From Streptomyces sp. NP160 (GTDB lineage Bacteria > Actinomycetota > Actinomycetes > Actinomycetales > Quadrisphaeraceae), in assembly GCF_006335115.1 (NCBI RefSeq), contig NZ_VDMJ01000041.1, forward strand, positions 1-64,000: 64,000 nucleotides of DNA, written 5' to 3'. A program made the position numbers and the translations under genes. Positions 61,786-64,000 of this stretch are shown in pieces (position 1 is the first letter of the stretch; each line of letters begins with the position of its first letter). The notes beneath the pieces are model-generated. The model did not search any database. It was not told the DNA's origin and saw only the letters and a program-made list of their open reading frames with translations.

Positions 61786-63782
61786 AGTGTCTGATGCTGT
61801 CCGTGAGAGCTTTCGCCGTTCGGATTGCCAGCTGGGGGTGCAGAGCGGGAATCCCGCAGGCGGACTCTCAGGCTGACCATGACCATGACCATCAGGCAGA
61901 AGGCGAACACCGGTAGGTCAGCCCAGCGGATGTAGGGCGTCTGACCCTCGTGCAGATCCACCGTGGCCGTCAGCACCTGCGCTCTACCCAGATCGCTGGT
62001 CTGGACGATCTGGCCGTCAGCGTCGACGATCGCGCTGTACCCGGTGGGGGCGCTCTGCACCACCGTGCGATGGCTTTCCCGGGCCCGTAGCTGGGCGGCT
62101 GCGAGCTGCAGCGCAGGGACGACATCGTAGGAGTAGGACGCAGCGTTGGTGGGCACCAGGATCGCCTGGCCTCCCGCCTGCACCGCCTCTCGTACCCGGT
62201 CGGCGAAGAACCCCTCATATGAGATCACCGTGCCGAGCCGGACCGTTCCTCGTGCGGTAGGGACGTCCAGGGCGGCTGTTCCCACCCCGACCAGCGCATC
62301 GCGTGGCACCAGGGTCCCGGCTGAGGAGATGCGCGACAGCAGAGCCCTCGCAGGCAGGTACTCACCGAAGGGAACCCGGTGCTCCTTCTCGTAGCGCCCC
62401 ACGATGCGCCCTTCGCCGTCCCACAGCACTGCTGCATTGCGGAAGGTGGTCGAAGCCGTCTCCACCACCCCCACCACCACCGCAGCGCGCAGGCGCTCGG
62501 CCAGGGCGGCGACACGACGCTGTTGCGGTGCGCTGGCGACCGGACCGGACACGCTCAAGACGTTCTCCGGCAGCAGCACCAGGTCCACCGGCGGTACCTT
62601 CCCGGTCGCGATGTCGTCGCCCAAGTCCTCCGCCAAGACCAGGTGACGCTGCGTCACCTGGTTCGGATCGCTGAAGACAGCTCGCAGTCCACGCGGCCCA
62701 CCGCCTTGGACCAGGGACAGGTGCAGCTGCCCGTTGCTCTGGGAGTGCACCTGCGCGCCCAGCGCGATCGGTGTTGCCAGCACCAAGGCTGCAGCTGCGA
62801 GAACCGCCAAGGACGGCAGTGACCGCTTCCCCGCTGACAGGAGCCAGCGACCACCGGTGCGGTGATGGTCTCGCGTCCTGGCGGGCGCTGGGCTGACGCG
62901 GACTGCTCGATGGCCCGCCCGCTCGGCCCACCCCGTCTGCAGCACACGAGCCAGTGCGACACCGCTGGCCACCGACACCAAGGTCACCAACGGTGCCCCA
63001 CCCCACGCAGCGGCCACCGCGAACGGGCCTGAGGCCTGCCCCAGCGACAGGGCCGGCAGGGGGAACCCCTGCAGCGGAAAGCGCGCCAGCACCATCTCCA
63101 GCAGGGCCATGCAGGCAGGTAAGGCCCCGTAGTCGCGCACCAGATCTGCCGCGGTTGTCCGGCCAGTTCCCCCGAGGGGCACACGCCGCCCAGGGCCAGT
63201 GGTGGACCGGCTGGCGGGGCGGGGCAGTCGCCCCGGAGGGGCCGCCAACCGCAGCGCAAGGGTGAGCAGGCTGCCGATGACAACGCTGGCTGCGACGTAC
63301 CCGATCACCGTGATCTCGGTCAACCACCACAGCGACGCCGTCGCCCACAGCCATCCAGCAACCCAACAGCTCCATGCGCGACTTCGGCCCCGCAGACCGT
63401 CCAGCCCCATCACCACCAGCAGTGACCCCGCAGGCAGGCACCACCACCACGAGCGCGGGGGGGCGGACAAGAACCACACCAAGACACCCGTGAGCAGCGA
63501 TGTTGCCGACCATAACGGTGCCGACGTCCACCCAAAAGCACGGACGAGACCGGCAACAGGACCCCCGACACGGTCACCGGCCGGACCACTCCAGCGTGTC
63601 CTCGAGCCACGCGCGCCGTGTCGTCGCAAGACGTTGATGTCGTCACCCTTTCGCTTGCTGGACGCCCACCCGAGCAGGGCCCGTCGGTGTGCCATCTCGT
63701 GGTCCCACGGCGTGATCGTCAGTGATGCGCCGTGAGGGACCAGCCGGGATCGATCCCGGGATCCCAGCCGAGTGATCTCCAC
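61782..63782 (-). CDS. Lnt-like nitrilase membrane protein with Ser at the Cys site
   Basis: 666 aa. Six or more membrane helices in the first 330 residues, then a CN-hydrolase domain: VDLVLLPENVLS (catalytic Glu), GRYEKEHRVPFGEYLPARAL (catalytic Lys and the Lnt-specific PFGEY), and VISYEGFFADRV where Lnt has ICYE, so the catalytic Cys is replaced by Ser. A final helix (LPVFAFCLMVMVMVSL) closes it as in Lnt. Lnt adds the third acyl chain to lipoproteins; activity here is doubtful. ATG 63782 gives a long N-terminus; ATG 63695 is an alternative. Confidence 0.8.
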   Translation of the reverse strand: MEITRLGSRDRSRLVPHGASLTITPWDHEMAHRRALLGWASSKRKGDDINVLRRHGARGSRTRWSGPAGDRVGGPVAGLVRAFGWTSAPLWSATSLLTGVLVWFLSAPPRSWWWCLPAGSLLVVMGLDGLRGRSRAWSCWVAGWLWATASLWWLTEITVIGYVAASVVIGSLLTLALRLAAPPGRLPRPASRSTTGPGRRVPLGGTGRTTAADLVRDYGALPACMALLEMVLARFPLQGFPLPALSLGQASGPFAVAAAWGGAPLVTLVSVASGVALARVLQTGWAERAGHRAVRVSPAPARTRDHHRTGGRWLLSAGKRSLPSLAVLAAAALVLATPIALGAQVHSQSNGQLHLSLVQGGGPRGLRAVFSDPNQVTQRHLVLAEDLGDDIATGKVPPVDLVLLPENVLSVSGPVASAPQQRRVAALAERLRAAVVVGVVETASTTFRNAAVLWDGEGRIVGRYEKEHRVPFGEYLPARALLSRISSAGTLVPRDALVGVGTAALDVPTARGTVRLGTVISYEGFFADRVREAVQAGGQAILVPTNAASYSYDVVPALQLAAAQLRARESHRTVVQSAPTGYSAIVDADGQIVQTSDLGRAQVLTATVDLHEGQTPYIRWADLPVFAFCLMVMVMVSLRVRLRDSRSAPPAGNPNGESSHGQHQTL

Positions 63783-64000
63783 GGCGGGCGTCAGTTCCTG
63801 ATGCGCACGGCACCCTGGCCGTCACGGACGTCTTGCATGCACGCCGCTGCAGCCCGTGGGCGAGCGTGCCCGCGGTGGTCGCGCGGGGCCCGTCCTTGAC
63901 CGCAGCCCCTCGCATCAGCGCTGAGCGGTGATCGTCGTGGCAGGTTGCGCCGTCCTCGGGTGTCCCGCTTCACGTGGCGGCCACCACGCCGGTGCCCACC

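Noticed and set aside
62362-63531. 389-codon minus-strand frame within the Lnt-like gene
   Set aside because: Same strand but a different frame from clear nitrilase and membrane-domain coding; no motif.
1-64000. tRNA or rRNA genes
   Set aside because: I found no cloverleaf or rRNA-like stretch by eye; a covariance-model search would be needed to exclude short RNAs.

Overview
The window is very GC-rich DNA from an actinomycete. Supporting signs are strong GC codon bias, frequent GTG starts, ATGA/GTGA stop-start overlaps, an arsenate-mycothiol transferase type ArsC, EspR-like regulators and a Tat-targeted amidase with CWB2 repeats. The genus cannot be fixed from the sequence. A ParB-like protein, an anti-restriction protein, a relaxase gene set with an oriT-like region, a coupling protein, a type IV secretion (T4SS) operon, a zeta-type kinase with an HTH partner and a tyrosine integrase together point to a large conjugative plasmid or an integrative conjugative element carrying cargo.

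Layout. 0.4-5.1 kb: ParB-like protein, ArdA-like protein, small unknowns, and a ~1.1 kb segment bounded by ~110-bp imperfect inverted repeats. 5.1-25.3 kb: two divergent operons. The leftward operon encodes a MinD/ParA-like ATPase, a giant membrane-anchored LysM/GH26-like protein, a second giant protein with two GH26 domains, an in-frame GH6 cellulase domain after a single TGA, and an HTH regulator. The rightward operon encodes a pilin-sized membrane protein, VirB6-, VirB3/PrgI- and VirB4-like proteins, a lytic transglycosylase-NlpC/P60 hydrolase, a lipoprotein and a second MinD-like ATPase. 25.6-30.2 kb: EspR-like regulator, ImmA/IrrE-like peptidase, DUF6545-type membrane protein, MpaB-like oxygenase and an anti-sigma-type ATPase. 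30.4-34.8 kb: sulfur/persulfide cluster. 35.0-39.7 kb: arsenic cluster (arsM, acr3, three arsC, arsR, ArsN-like GNAT). 39.8-45.1 kb: VirD4/TraG coupling protein, DUF3801 protein, relaxase, MobC-like protein and candidate oriT. 45.2-50.1 kb: small genes, zeta kinase with its HTH partner, RHH-YfbU protein and a DUF3800-like protein. 50.2-54.6 kb: tyrosine integrase followed by a visibly less GC-rich trio (HEPN-like, 4TM-like, ComEC-type MBL) that resembles an undescribed defence module. 55.0-56.6 kb: MerR-controlled arsenic/BASS-type exporter. 57.0-63.8 kb: cell-envelope genes (PGRP amidase with CWB2 repeats, acyltransferase-3, Lnt-like nitrilase, unknown membrane protein).

How the parts may work together. 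The T4SS operon, coupling protein, relaxase, MobC and DUF3801 proteins make a plausibly complete transfer system. The unusual part is a head-to-head operon of very large, membrane-anchored, Pro/Thr/Ser-rich proteins carrying LysM, mannanase-like and cellulase-like domains, bracketed by two related MinD-like ATPases. An N-terminal domain recurs in the two giant proteins and perhaps in one ATPase. I infer a surface-glycosidase apparatus that opens extracellular polysaccharide or cell wall during mating-pair formation, positioned by the ATPases. Arsenic, sulfur and defence-like genes look like cargo.
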